Notes under the pieces: model-generated
Told to the model about the DNA's origin: nothing
Seen by the model: only the letters and a program-made list of their open reading frames with translations
The model's database searches: none
NCBI RefSeq assembly: GCF_002776525.5
Contig: NC_045449.1
Span: forward strand, 3,721,388 to 3,785,387
Length of the DNA stretch: 64,000 bases
Source: Piliocolobus tephrosceles
Lineage: Eukaryota; Chordata; Mammalia; Primates; Cercopithecidae
Reading direction: 5' to 3'
Made by a program: the position numbers and the translations under genes
Shown: one piece after another, positions 29,682 to 40,119 of the stretch
How positions within the stretch are numbered: the stretch's first letter is position 1
Layout of the letters: each line of letters starts with the position of its first letter

Positions 29682-30200
29682 GCCTCCGCCCGGCCGTCTG
29701 CGCCGTCGGCACCGTCGAGGCCGCCTCTCCGTGGGGGGCTACAACGCGGGGCTCGGGGGGCTCGGGCCCGGGCTGGCGCCGCGCGAGGCCATGTCCGCTC
29801 TGGGACCTTCCCCGACGGCAGTGGCTGCGGCGGCCCCGGCCCGCGCCAGGATGCTGCGCCCGGGACTCCCTCCCCGGGGCGGGGCGGCACGGGGCCCGCC
29901 CCCCATCACACCCCTTCCGGCCGCCCTGCGCGCCCGCCGCGACCCGGGGCGCACCGGCCGGGCCCCCCGCCTGTTCTGCAGAGGGGAAACTGAGGCCGCC
30001 GGCGGGGTGCGCGCTTGGCCCCTGTTGGGAGCCGGGGGCGCTTGGCCCGGAGGTCCTGGATCCCGGTCCGCGGAGCTGCTGGGGTGGGATCTGGCTGAGA
30101 GCCGGGGCGGGCTGCGCGTCGCCTCCTCTGAGTTCTCCTGGGCCCGGGGCGTCCGGCTTCCCAGCTCGAATTCTGCAAAGTGGCTTCAGAGGGAACCTGA
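29150..30200. promoter_or_regulatory. ATP2A3: CpG island over the ATP2A3 promoter and exon 1
   Basis: About 1 kb of very GC-rich, CpG-rich sequence surrounds the start codon and continues upstream (higher coordinates). No TATA box is evident near the expected start region. On the transcript strand there are GC boxes (29874-29884, ccccggggcggggc core) and an ETS-type CCGGAAG core at about 29911-29920. Published work reports Sp1 and Ets control of human ATP2A3, which fits. The transcription start cannot be fixed from sequence alone. Upstream minus-strand ATGs at 29890 and 29954 would be uORFs only if the 5' UTR reaches them. Confidence 0.8.
29564..29681 (-). CDS. ATP2A3: ATP2A3 exon 1 (coding part), residues 1-39 plus 1 nt
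   Basis: 118 coding nt, the usual SERCA exon 1 coding length. It encodes the N-terminal actuator-domain helices. The ATG at 29681 has G at -3 and G at +4, a strong Kozak context. The donor is AACG|GTGAGC. It sits inside the CpG island. The first base of the E40 codon is the last base of the exon. Confidence 0.96.
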
Positions 30201-30287
30201 AAGCCTCTGAATAAGCGGGTTTCCCCTAGAGGAAAGCGCTGGGTGTTCTCCTTATTTGGTGTTTCTGCTTTCTCTATTATACCTGAT

Positions 30288-30438
30288 GTAAACGACGAGT
30301 TGATGGGTGCTGAAGAGTTGATGGGCGCAGCACACCCACATGGCACATGTATACATACGCAACAAACCTGCACGTTGTGCACATGTACCCTAGAACTTAA
30401 AGTATAATAATAATAAAATTAAATTTAAAAAAAAGAAA
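30288..30438 (+). mobile_element. L1PA-type 3' end fragment
   Basis: Matches the end of primate L1 (GGCACATGTATACATA, GCACATGTACCCTAGAACTT, AAGTATAATAATAATAAA) with an A-rich tail. It is 5'-truncated to about 150 bp and lies about 0.6 kb upstream of the ATP2A3 start codon. Confidence 0.88.
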
Positions 30439-30439
30439 G

Positions 30440-31195
30440 TTCAGAAAACCAGGCTCCTTACCCTAGACTCACACCGTCACCCCAGCAGGAAATGTAACCA
30501 GGGAGCAAGGGTGGGGCTCCCCAGAGCAGCCCGAGAGGGTGGGGTGGGGGTCTCTGCCCGGGGCTCCCAGGGGACTGACCCTGGCTCAGAGAGGAGGAGA
30601 GATGGATGAGACCCAGCCCCAGAGCTCCCGGGCTCCACCCGCCCCGGGAGGGCCAGGAGAAGCCGCGGCGGGTCAAAAGAGGAAGTAGCAGGAAGGCAGA
30701 AACCACTCGCCCGGCCAAAAGGAGGAGCTAAGAGAACAACCTGATTGCCGCTCCCTCCAGCTGAACAGACCCAGACAGCCTCACCCCTGTTCCCACCTGC
30801 CTCCCCCTACGAGCTGGGCTCTGCTGTCTAGAGCCTCAGCCTCTGCCATCCACCAAGGCTGCACAGGGTCAAGAGATGCCAGGATTGAGCCCGCACAGCT
30901 GGCTGTTCAAACCCCAAACCCCTTCTGTGCCCCCGCAGCCAGGAGCTTTCCCAGGTAGTTGTAGCTGCGCCCTGCCCCAAGGACACAGCCCCCCGTCCCC
31001 CAACTCCCGAGAGCCTCAACTTCCAGCTTTGCCTGGAGCTGCTGACCCCTCTCCAGATCATGCACACCCCAGCTTCTGTGCGGTGATCAGATGGATTCCC
31101 CGGATATCAGCTGCCTCTCAGCCTGGTGCTGTGGAGCTAGAGGAATGCTGGTTTTCTGGTTGTGGCTCCTCCCAGCCTGGTATTTTATTTATTGA
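30440..31195. other. Unique intergenic sequence upstream of ATP2A3
   Basis: GC-rich single-copy sequence between the L1 fragment and the first Alu. No exon-like structure recognised. Its closeness to the promoter makes upstream control elements possible, but I see no specific site. Confidence 0.6.
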
Positions 31196-31217
31196 TTTCA
31201 TTATTATTATTATTATT

Positions 31218-31523
31218 TTCTTTTTTTTTTTTAATTTCTTTGAGGCGGAGTCTCGCTCTGTCACCAAGGCGGAGTGCAGTGGCGACATCTCAGCTCACTG
31301 CAACCTCCACCTCCCGGGTCCAAGTGATTCTCCTGCCTCAGCATCCTGAGTAGCTGGGATTACAGGTGCCCGCCACCAAGCCCGGCTAATTTTTTTTTTT
31401 TTTTGTAGAGACAGGGTTTTGCCATGTTGGCCAGGCTAGTCTCGAATTCCTGACCTCAGGTGATCCACCTGCCTCAGCCTCCCAAAGTGCTGGGATTACA
31501 GGCATGAGCCACAGCGCCCAGCC
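31218..31523 (-). mobile_element. AluS-like, inverted
   Basis: T-run, TGAGGCGGAGTCTCGCTCTG to CCACAGCGCCCAGCC, preceded by (TTA)n at about 31199-31217. Confidence 0.9.
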
Positions 31524-31524
31524 C

Positions 31525-31740
31525 CATTATTATTTTTTTGAGACAGGATCTGGCTCTGTCGCCTAGGCTGGAGTGCAGTGGCATGATCACGGCTCACTGC
31601 AACCTCTGCTTCCCCGGCTCAGGTGATCCTCCCACCTCAGCCTCCCGAGTAGCTGGGGTTATAGGCGTGAGCCACCACACCCAGCTTATGTATATGTGTG
31701 TATATATATGTGTGTATATACATGTATATATGTGTATATA

Positions 31741-31803
<63 letters not shown>

Positions 31804-31921
31804 GTAGAGACAGTGTTTCCCGGCGTTGCCCAGGCTGGTCTGAAACTCCTGGACTCAAGCAATCAACCCACTTCGGCCTCCCAAAGTGTTGGGATTACAG
31901 GTATAAGCCACTGCATCCGAC
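31525..31921 (-). mobile_element. Alu, inverted, split by an internal TA/TG microsatellite
   Basis: Left part 31533-31685 and right part 31790-31921 belong to one element, with about 100 bp of TA/TG repeat between them. Confidence 0.85.
31686..31790. repeat. TA/TG alternating microsatellite inside an inverted Alu
   Basis: Mixed (TATG)n, (TG)n and (TA)n of about 100 bp followed by a T-run. It occupies the place where an inverted Alu would have its middle T-rich TAATTTTTGTATTTTT segment, so it looks like an expansion within the element. Confidence 0.85.
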
Positions 31922-32786
31922 TCATTTTCGATCTCAAGCCTGATATCCCCAGATATTTCCACCCTATGCCTTTCTTCCCCACTGCTATAGTCCACAAAAT
32001 CCCAACTGTATCCCTAAGTTGCCAGGAAAAATGTTAGCCAGGCCATGACTGGGGAGAGAGCCTTACAGCTCCCCACTAGAGCCCTATTTCCCAGAGATAT
32101 GGAGCGCTAGGCGTTCAAGCCGCTGGGAAAGCCTTGCTCCACCCTACGCACACATCTTGGGGTCTGACTCCTCCTGTGCCGTCCCTAGGGACCGTAACTC
32201 CAGCCTCTCCCACTCCACCACACCCTCAGCTGTGAGCTGGTATTTGCTAGAAGGTAGGGCCAGAAGGCCTGACTGTTTGCTCTGGCATCAGGCCTGTGTT
32301 CCCTTTCTCCAGCCCACCCCACCCTACCTTCAAACCACCATGACAGGACGAACCGTTGCCAGCAACTGGGGCCCTCACCTGGCAGGCCCACACACCTGTC
32401 AGCACGCCCAGCTGCTCGGCTGCCCCCGTCGCAACTTCTGGGTGCCCCTCCCGGCTCCCACAGAATCACACGCAGTCATTTCACACTCCAGCTGCCTGCC
32501 CCGGGGCTTGCGTCCCTCCCCACTATGCTCTCTTTTTGTGCCTGGACAGACAGCTGGTGGCCAGAGTGACATGGTCACAGGCAGGCTATCCAAAGGGCAG
32601 GTCTACATTCCCCACCTCCCAGGTGCCGGGAACCAAGAACTCCATGCCTGGCACCTAGACACGGCTTTTGCCACCTCCACTGGACGGGGGTGGGAGAACA
32701 TACCACCTATGTAGCAGAGGTGTATCTACTCACCTCACCCGAGGGCGCCCGGGTGGGCATGAGGAAACAGAGGTCTTCCCTGGAAT

Positions 32787-32832
32787 GATTTATTTATTTA
32801 TTTATTTATTATTTTTATGTATTTATTTATTT
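32787..32832. repeat. (TTTA)n microsatellite
   Basis: ATTT tetramers preceding an inverted Alu, at the position of its tail. Confidence 0.9.
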
Positions 32833-33201
32833 TGAGACTGAGTCTCGCTCCGCCGCCCAGGTTGGAGTGCAGTGGCATGATCTTGGTTCACTGCAACCTC
32901 CGCCTCCCGGGTTAAAGCGATTCTCCTGCCTCAGCCTCCCAAGTAGTTGGGATGACAGGCACCCGCCACCACGCCCAGCTAAGTTTTGTATTTTTAGTAG
33001 ACATGGGGTTTCACCATGTTGGCCAGGCTAGTCTCACTAATTTTTGTATTTTTAGTACAGATGGGGTTTCACCGTGTTGGCCAGGCATGGTGAAGATAAG
33101 GCAACCCACGGTTCCTTTTATTTGCAGTCCTTCTTTGTTCATCCACCTGCCTCAGCCTCTCAAAGTGCGGGGATTACAGGTGTAAGCCACCACGCCCAGC
33201 T
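32833..33201 (-). mobile_element. Alu, inverted, with internal duplication and a foreign insert
   Basis: The 'tttttagtagacatggggtttcaccatgttggccaggc' module occurs twice (about 32988-33034 and 33042-33086). A 52-bp non-Alu segment at 33092-33143 then replaces the usual right part before TCAGCCTCTCAAAGTGCGGG. Confidence 0.85.
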
Positions 33202-33654
33202 TTTCTGGAAATATTTAGACACATGGAGAAGAGGGTGTTGCAGGCAGAAAAAACCAGCCTGAGTTGAAGGTGAGAAATCTCAGCCTTCAACCCACTATGT
33301 CAGGGATAGTGATTTGATTCCTTAGTGTGGCTGGATCATAAGGAGCAAGAGTGCAAGGACCAGGAGGGTAGATTAGAGAGACAGGGCTAGGACACTGAGA
33401 ACCTCAGTTGTCTATGTTATGTCCCGGGGTTTGTACTGAAAGCTTTTTAAGAAACGAAGAGATGGCGCCAGGTTGGCCTGTTAGAAAAGTCCCCCATAGA
33501 AGCTGGTATGAAGACGAGATTAAAGGAGACAGCGATGGCTGAAAGGACCATGGAGTGGGGTGGTCAGGGCCATGCCCCAGCACCCTGATTTCCCTCAGGC
33601 CTCCCCAGGAGAGAGGCCTCTAAGCCTTGTAGGGAAATATCTGATTAGAGCCAC

Positions 33655-33790
33655 TGACTTGAACATTCACCATATGCTAAGCTTGTTTCACAAATCACCC
33701 CCATTTAATCCTCACAGTAACCCTGGAGGGGGATTTTATCATCCCCATTCAGAGCTGGCTTCATGGGCATGCAACCTGGACAGGTCAGCA
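33655..33790 (-). mobile_element. MIR fragment
   Basis: CATATGCTAAGCTTGTTTCA, TTTAATCCTCACAGTAACCC and TTATCATCCCCATTCAGAGC follow antisense MIR order. Confidence 0.65.
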
Positions 33791-33833
33791 GTTGTTAGAA
33801 GGACCGTCTGCTTGAGTTTTGTTGTTGTGGTTG

Positions 33834-33957
33834 TTTTTAGAGATGGGAGTCTCACTATGTTGCCCAGGCTGGATTCCAACTTCTGGACTCACATGCTCCT
33901 CTTACCTCTGCCTCCTGAGTGGCTGGGACCATGGGAATACACCATCACGCCCGGCCC
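33834..33957 (-). mobile_element. Alu monomer (FLAM/FRAM-like), inverted
   Basis: About 120 bp: AGAGATGGGAGTCTCACTAT to CACCATCACGCCCGGCC, a single arm. Confidence 0.8.
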
Positions 33958-33999
33958 CCACTTGGTCTAATGCTCTGCAACCACCATCTTGACATTCTG

Positions 34000-34302
34000 T
34001 TTTGTTTGTTTGTTTTTTTGAGATGGAGTCTCGCTCTGTTGCACAGGCTGGAGAGCAGTGGCATGATCTCGGCTCACTGCAAGCTCTGCCTCCCGGGTTC
34101 AAACGATTCTCCTCCCTCAGCCTCCCGAGTAGCTAGGATTACAGGTGCCCACCACCATGCCCGGCTAATTTTTGTATTTTTAGTAGAGACGAGGTTTTTC
34201 CATGTTGGTCAGGCTGGTCTCGAACTCCCGACCTCAGGACATCTGCCCCGCCTCAGCCTCCCAAAGTGTTGGGATTACAGGCGTGAGCCACCACGCCTGG
34301 CC
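34000..34302 (-). mobile_element. AluS-like, inverted
   Basis: TTTG repeat, GAGATGGAGTCTCGCTCTGT to CACCACGCCTGGCC. Confidence 0.92.
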
Positions 34303-34779
34303 CTTTGAAATTCTTAATATGGTAATTTTCTCTTTGAACTTGTGCTTTCTAAGTGAAGCCCAATGGGGAAATGAGGATGCTGTGAGCCAAGGAGACCCGT
34401 TTAATACGCCATCTCTTTCCCACAAAGTGTTCACTGTGCCCCGTGGGCATGGAATTCTGGTGGACTCATGATGGCTGGGAGTTGAGTGGACTCGAATCAA
34501 GTCTAGGGTGAATGTGTTTTGTCTGCAACTGCGTAAGTGGGGAGCTGACAGCCGAGAAGCCCGGCTTTCCATTTGAACCTGAATTTGCCTCATGCAGAAA
34601 GAAGACAGTAGTGTTCTGAGAAACACGAAAGGTCGGGGTCTCTATCATATCATTTCTTACTCACATTACTTCCCTGTGTTCAACAACCACTCGCGTTCAA
34701 CATGATGACACAGAAGGAAAGGAAAAGATAAGGCAGCCTACAGTTCCTTTTCTTTCCAGCCCTTCTTTACTCATCAGTA

Positions 34780-35060
34780 AAGCAAAGGCAGAGGGTTGGT
34801 AGCGTGTATTCACATTGACAAGTGAAATGGAAACAGCTGAATTTGTGTTGTACCGCATTTTCCTGTTCTGGTCGGAACAAAATGTATGTGCATGTACAAG
34901 CTACACACTAAGACGTGGTAATTTTAGTGATTGCACATATGAGTTAAATGCTCTTCGTTATGCATTTAAAACTGGCATTGCACAAAGTAAAGATAAATGA
35001 TAAAATTTCATGCAAATAATTAAAATGTTTAATTCTCCTTTTCTTAGAAAATTAATTTGT
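34780..35060. promoter_or_regulatory. AT-rich unique island with an octamer motif
   Basis: Intergenic, non-repetitive and AT-rich between Alus, with a perfect POU octamer ATGCAAAT at 35010-35017 and an ATGCATTT variant near 34959. It lies about 5 kb upstream of ATP2A3. No gene-like signal. Regulatory status is a guess from the motif. Confidence 0.25.
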
Positions 35061-35061
35061 A

Positions 35062-35361
35062 GGCTGGGTGCCGTGGCTTTGCCTGTAATCCCAGAACTTT
35101 GGGAGGCCGAGGTGAGTGGATCACCTCAAGTCAGGAGTTCAAGACCAGCCTGGCCAACGTGGTGAAACCCCATCTCTACCAAAAAGATAAAAAATTAGCC
35201 GGGCCTGGTGGCAGGCGCCTGTAGTCCCAGCTACTCAGGAGGCTGAGGGAGAAGAATTGCTTGAACCTGGGAGGCGGAGGTTGCAATGAGCCAAGATCAT
35301 GCCACTGCACTGCAGCCTGGGCAACAAAGTAAGCCTGCCCCAAAAAAAAAAAAAAAAAAAA
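35062..35361 (+). mobile_element. AluS-like
   Basis: GGCTGGGTGCCGTGGCTTTG to a 21-A tail. Confidence 0.9.
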
Positions 35362-35362
35362 A

Positions 35363-35694
35363 TGGCTGGGCGCAGTGGCTCAAGCCTGTAATGCCAGCAC
35401 TTTGGGAGGCCGAGACGGGCGGATCACGAGGTCAGGAGATCAAGACCATCCTGGCTAAGACGGTGAAATCCTGTCTCTACTAAAAAATACACAAAATTAG
35501 CCAGGCGAGGTGGCGGGTGCTTGTAGTCCCAGCTACTCGGGAGGCTGAGGCAGGAGAATGGCATAAACCTGGGAGGTGGAGCTTGCAGTGAGCTGAGATC
35601 CGGCCACTGCACTCCAGCCTGGGCGACAGAGTGAGACTCCGTCTCAAAAAAAAAAAAAAAAGAAAGAAAGAAAGAAAAGAAAAAGAAAAAAAGA
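35363..35694 (+). mobile_element. Young AluY (Old World monkey type)
   Basis: GGCTGGGCGCAGTGGCTCAA, GAGACGGGCGGATCACGAGG, then an A-tail with AAAG repeats. Inserted in the tail of the preceding Alu. Confidence 0.93.
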
Positions 35695-35826
35695 AAATTA
35701 AATTGTAGCTTTTTCAAAAGCACCATGACAAGTTGAGAGAGACTGCACAAGAAAGGAAAAGCTTTATATTTTAGTGCCTTTAATGAGACTTTTTCCCGTT
35801 TTTAATTTAATTTAATTTTTAAAATT

Positions 35827-36120
35827 CTTTTGAGATGGGGTCTCACTGTGTTGCCTAGCAGGAATGCAGTGGTGCGATCGTGGTTCACTGCAGCTTCGAA
35901 CTGCTGGGCTCGAGCCATCCTCTTGCTTCAGCCTCCATAGTAGCTGGGCCTGTAGGTGCGCATCACCAAGCCTGGCCAATTATTTTTTAAACTTTTTTGT
36001 AGAGGCAGGGTCTTACTTTGTTGCCCAGGCTGGTCTCAAACTCCTGGATGCGCTCCCAGGATGCTCCCACCTCAAGCTCTCAAAGTGCTGGGATTACAGA
36101 CATGAGCCACTGCACCTGGC
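35827..36120 (-). mobile_element. AluJ-like, inverted
   Basis: TTGAGATGGGGTCTCACTGT to CCACTGCACCTGGCC. Diverged. Confidence 0.88.
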
Positions 36121-36184
36121 CCCTCTGTTTTTTCAACTAAGGGTCCTCATTTTCGTTTTGCACTGGGCTCCACAAATTCCCTAG

Positions 36185-36280
36185 CCAGTCCTCTTTCCAT
36201 TTTACAGATAAGAGCCTGAGAGGCTCAGAGAGCCTAGGGCACTTGCCCAGCAGCGTTCAGCTGGCATTAAAACCTGATCT
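36185..36280 (-). mobile_element. MIR fragment
   Basis: TCCATTTTACAGATAAGAGC, GGCTCAGAGAGCCTAGGGCA and CTTGCCCAGCAGCGTTCAGC. Confidence 0.7.
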
Positions 36281-36514
36281 GACCCCAAAACACAGGCTCC
36301 TAAGCAATCCCTAGCCTGCCTGTTGGGTCTGTCCCAAAACACAAGGTCAGTGCAGCTTTCACTGGGCAGAGGATGTCCTACATGCTCCATCCCCTTGCTT
36401 CTGCCTGTCACTGCTCGAACTCAGGCCCATCTTCTCTCTCAAGCTATACCTTTCCAACAGCCCGCTTCCTGGCCTTCCTGTCTCCAGACTTACTTCTGGT
36501 ATAGCAAGATTGCT

Positions 36515-36815
36515 TCACGGAGATGGTGCTTTCATTACTTCATTCCTCTCCTCAAGAACCTTCCTTGGCTCCCTAGTACTGGCAGGATCAAGTCCAGACT
36601 CTCCAACACAGCAATCAAATCCCTTTAGCCACCGGCCCCTAGCCAAGGCAAACCTATCTCTTCCAGATTCACTGGCCTTGTACATCCTAGCGTCACCCCT
36701 TGGTTTATGCAGTTCCTCTGGCCTAGATTGCTCTTCCGGCTCCTCTCCCTAAAATCTGGAAACTCATTTCATTGCCTACTCCAACCCTGGGTATTCACTG
36801 TCTTCCCTGCACGCT
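36515..36815 (+). mobile_element. L2 3' end
   Basis: CTCCTCAAGAACCTTCCTTG, GGCAGGATCAAGTCCAGACT and CTTCCGGCTCCTCTCCC in L2 order. A relatively long copy. Confidence 0.8.
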
Positions 36816-37314
36816 TGATTGACTCTGAATGAGACCCCTGAGGAGGCCCCCAGAGATGAAGGTCTGCCTCCTCATTGTACACAAGGGGAAACTGAGGCCC
36901 AGGGAAAGGAAAGGACTCAAGCAGACTCAGCCAGGGAGGCTGAGGGAGAGAGCTTCAGCTGGAACCCTCGGCCCAGGCATGTGCTGCTCTTTGCATGTTG
37001 ATGGCTTTCCTGGACGCACAAAGGCGTCTGAGTCCTCTGGGTCCTTTGGCTCCTGGGTCCTCTGCTGGGCTAGGACCAGGACAGTCTCCTCAAAAGCCAG
37101 GGACTGACCTTAGGGCAGTCTCGCCTCAGGGGGTTCTAACCCTGCCCTGAGGAAGAGTCTTGGCTCCAGAAAAGTGAAGTATGAGTTTGAGCCACTGTTC
37201 AGGAGGTAAGTTCTGGGCTGAAGTTTGGGAGGGCTCGGGAGGAGGGTGGAGCAGCAGGAGGCCTGGGCTCTGCCCCGTGCTTACCCTAGCTTAATTCCTT
37301 CAAAAATATTTCTT
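36816..37314. other. Unique intergenic stretch
   Basis: Contains a MIR-like AGGGGAAACTGAGGCCCAGG at about 36881. Otherwise nothing recognised. Confidence 0.5.
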
Positions 37315-37606
37315 AGTTGGGAACGGTGGCTCACACCTGTAATCTCAGCCGAGGTGAGCGGATCACCTGAGGTCAGGAGATCGAGACCAGCCTGGCCAAC
37401 ATGACGAAACCCCGTCTCTACTAAAAATACAAAAATTAGTCGGGCGTGGTGGCAGGCGCCTGTAATCCCAGCTACTTGGGAGGCTGAGGCAGGAGAATCG
37501 CTGGAACCTGGGAGGAGAAGGTTTCAGTGAGCCAAGATCACACTATTGCACTCTAGCCTGGGTGACAAGAGCAAAACTCCATTTCAAAAAAAAAAAAAAA
37601 AAAAAA
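37315..37606 (+). mobile_element. AluS-like
   Basis: GTTGGGAACGGTGGCTCACA with a short deletion after AATCTCAGC, to the A-tail. Confidence 0.9.
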
Positions 37607-37610
37607 TTAT

Positions 37611-37909
37611 CGGTTGGGTATGGTGGCCTGCACCTGTCATCCCAGCACTTTGGGAGGCCAAGGTGGGAAGACCACTTGAGGCCAGGAGTTTGAGACCACC
37701 CTGGGCAACATAGGAGACCCCCATCTCTACAAAAAAGTTTAAAAAATTAGCCGGGTATGGTAGCCTGTGGTCCCAGCTACTCAGGAGGCTGAGGTGGGAG
37801 GACTGCTTGAGCCCAGGAGGTCAAGCTGTGAACCATGATCATGCCACTGCACTCCACCCTGGGCGACAGAGCAAGACCCCATCTCTAAATAAATAAATAA
37901 ATAAATAAA
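37611..37909 (+). mobile_element. AluJ-like
   Basis: GGTTGGGTATGGTGGCCTGC to the AAAT tail. Old copy with CCACTTGAGGCCAGGAGTTT. Confidence 0.9.
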
Positions 37910-37910
37910 A
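37886..37910. repeat. (AAAT)n Alu tail
   Basis: AAAT tetramers form the 3' tail of the sense Alu ending here. Confidence 0.9.
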
Positions 37911-38930
37911 TTTTGAAGGACCCAGCATGCCCCAGGCACGACACCAGACCCTGAAGAGATGGTCCTTGTTCTCCCCGTGCCAACACCTGAGAAAGCAGCA
38001 AGCCGTTCATCGCAGATAACCACACACAGCAACAGATCACAGCGTGGTCAGAGGTACCTTGAGAACATGACAGGTGGTGGAGGGTGAATGTCTCCCAGTC
38101 AGGGAGATCGGGAGGCTTTTGGAAGAAGGGATACTTCTGAAATCTGAAGGCGCAGGGGAGGGAACAGTGTTCCAGGCTGAGGCAACAGACTCTGCAAGGT
38201 CGACCTGGCCGTGAGGTCTTAGAGGTGCCTGCCTGCCTCTGGGCCTGAGCCCCCTGTCCATCACGTCAGTGGTGACAGGGGAAGTGGCGGGGGCAGCATC
38301 CTTCCCCAGAGAGGACAGAAAACAGTGGCGGGGTGGCCCTGCTGCTGCCCCACTTTGGTTTGTAAATTGGTTTGAGTCAAAATGCAAACAGGCTTGCAGG
38401 CTTGGGAACCTCACCTTGCTCTTCTTCAGGGTCACCTGGGCCTGGTGAGCAGGTGTCCCCGGTGTTCTAAAGACCTGCTGCTGAGCAGCGAGTCACCCAT
38501 TTGTCTGTCTTATCTGATGTCATCTGAGCATCGGGTCTGCTGTTTTACGCCCCCACCCCCGCTCCCTATTTGACAGCCTTCCCTCAGGGGAGGGGCAGGG
38601 GAGGACCTTGGCTCCCAGCTGTTCAGGGTGGGTGACACCCCCCTATTATCTTGCCCCCACCCCAAGTTATTTCGTTGTCGCCTTTTGGGCTTTGGGAGCC
38701 CTGTGTGAGTCTCTGATGCACCCCGTCAGTCCTCCTGGGCCTAGACCCCCATGGCCTGGAGCCACCTCCCGCCTGGCTCCTCCAGCCTCTCTGTGCTCTG
38801 CGATGGGTCCTCCTAGGAGCCCTGAGACTCCCACCCTCCCACCTCATCAGCTCTGCCCTCACAGCCACCGTCCAGCCCTCAAGGCTTTCCCACCAGGTCC
38901 CGACTTCACCCTCACCACTTCCTTCCTCCC
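37911..38930. other. Unique intergenic stretch before the 39-bp array
   Basis: Single-copy, moderately GC-rich. ORFs are short and lack gene-like composition. No feature supported. Confidence 0.5.
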
Positions 38931-38937
38931 ATGAGAC

Positions 38938-39245
38938 CCGCACTGAGCCACATCCAGACCCTGCACACAGTAGGGGCCACACTGAGCCACATCCAGCCCC
39001 TGCACACAGTAGGGGCCACACTGAGCCACATCCAGCCCCTGCACACAGTAGGGGCCACACTGANNNNNNNNNNCTGCACACAGCAGGGCGTCCACACTGA
39101 GCCACATCCAGCCCCTGCACCCAGTAGGGTCCACTCTGAGCCACATCCGGCCCCTGCACACAGTAGGGTCCACTCTGAGCCACATCCGGCCCCTGCACAC
39201 AGTAGGGGCCCACACTGAGCCACATCCAGCTCCTGCACACAGTAG
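38938..39245. repeat. 39-bp minisatellite, about 8 visible copies
   Basis: The unit combines ACACTGAGCCACATCCAGCC and CCTGCACACAGTAGGGGCC. Copies differ by scattered point changes (CCAG/CCGG, GGGGCC/GGGTCC). At 13 codons per unit it is open on both strands, which creates false repeat proteins. An L2-like fragment follows directly at about 39250. The array contains a 10-N gap. Confidence 0.93.
39064..39073. other. Assembly gap, 10 N, within 39-bp minisatellite
   Basis: Ten Ns break the fourth visible unit of the 39-bp array. The flanks are repeat on both sides, so copies may be missing. Confidence 0.99.
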
Positions 39246-40119
39246 GAAGTTTCTAGCTCTGAGTCTTTGCCCATGCCCTTCTATCTGCTCGTAACACCTC
39301 TCCATCTCTCAGCTGGCTAATTCCTACCCATCCTAAAGGCCTGTAAGCCCCCGAATCCCTGAGGCCAATAGGGCTCCCTCCTCCTCCCTCCCGTGACCCG
39401 CCGAGCAGGTGCACCCGGTCCTGTGGGTGTTCACTGTCTGCCCTGCTCCCTTGTCTAGCAGCCACTTCACCTGACTCCACGCCGCTCCCGGAGCTGTGGG
39501 GGTGTTTGTGGAATGACTCAGTTGGGTGGGAACGCTCTGGAGCCTCTTTCTGGGAGTGGAGTACACTCTGGCCTTCTGGGGCCTGGGGAAGTGGGGATGT
39601 GTGGTCAGCAGGATTGAGCAGGCACCCAGGGCCCCCAGCCAGCCCAGGACACCCGCACCATTGCATTTTGGCCTAAGGGGACCCACCTCCTGCCCTCTCG
39701 CGTCCACCTCTACAGGAACACCCTGCACAGAGCGGGGCTGGGGACCCGGGGCCAGGCAGCTCACTCCTCCGCTCCTGAGGCAACTTCCTGTCCTCTCCCC
39801 GTTATCTCCCCAGGCAGACCGAGGAGAGGAAGCTCCTGCAGAGCAGCGGCAGACGGAGACTGCTCCTGGGCCTCAGGAAGAGGGGGGAGCCTTGTGAGGG
39901 TAGGCCTACTCCTTCGGGGCCTGCCTTCTCCCTCTGCTGCTCGCAGTCCTCCCCAGGCAGCCCCGCTGCGACCCTCCTGCTCGGGTGCCTTCGGTGACTC
40001 CCTCTGTCACCCTAGTTCAGATCAGTTCCGCAGCTTGGCCTTAAGGCCATCTTGCCAGGCTCATCTCACGCCCCTGCTCCCACATCCACCCCCAGCACCT
40101 TAGAGTTCCTCCCATTGAC

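Noticed and set aside
28956..30214. Plus-strand ORFs of 292-345 codons over the ATP2A3 promoter
   Set aside because: GC-rich CpG-island sequence is poor in stop codons. The composition is Arg/Pro/Ala/Gly-rich without domains, and the real exon lies on the other strand.
38623..39305. Minus-strand ORFs with Cys/Gly-rich 13-residue repeats
   Set aside because: Translation of the 39-bp minisatellite, open because the unit is a multiple of three.
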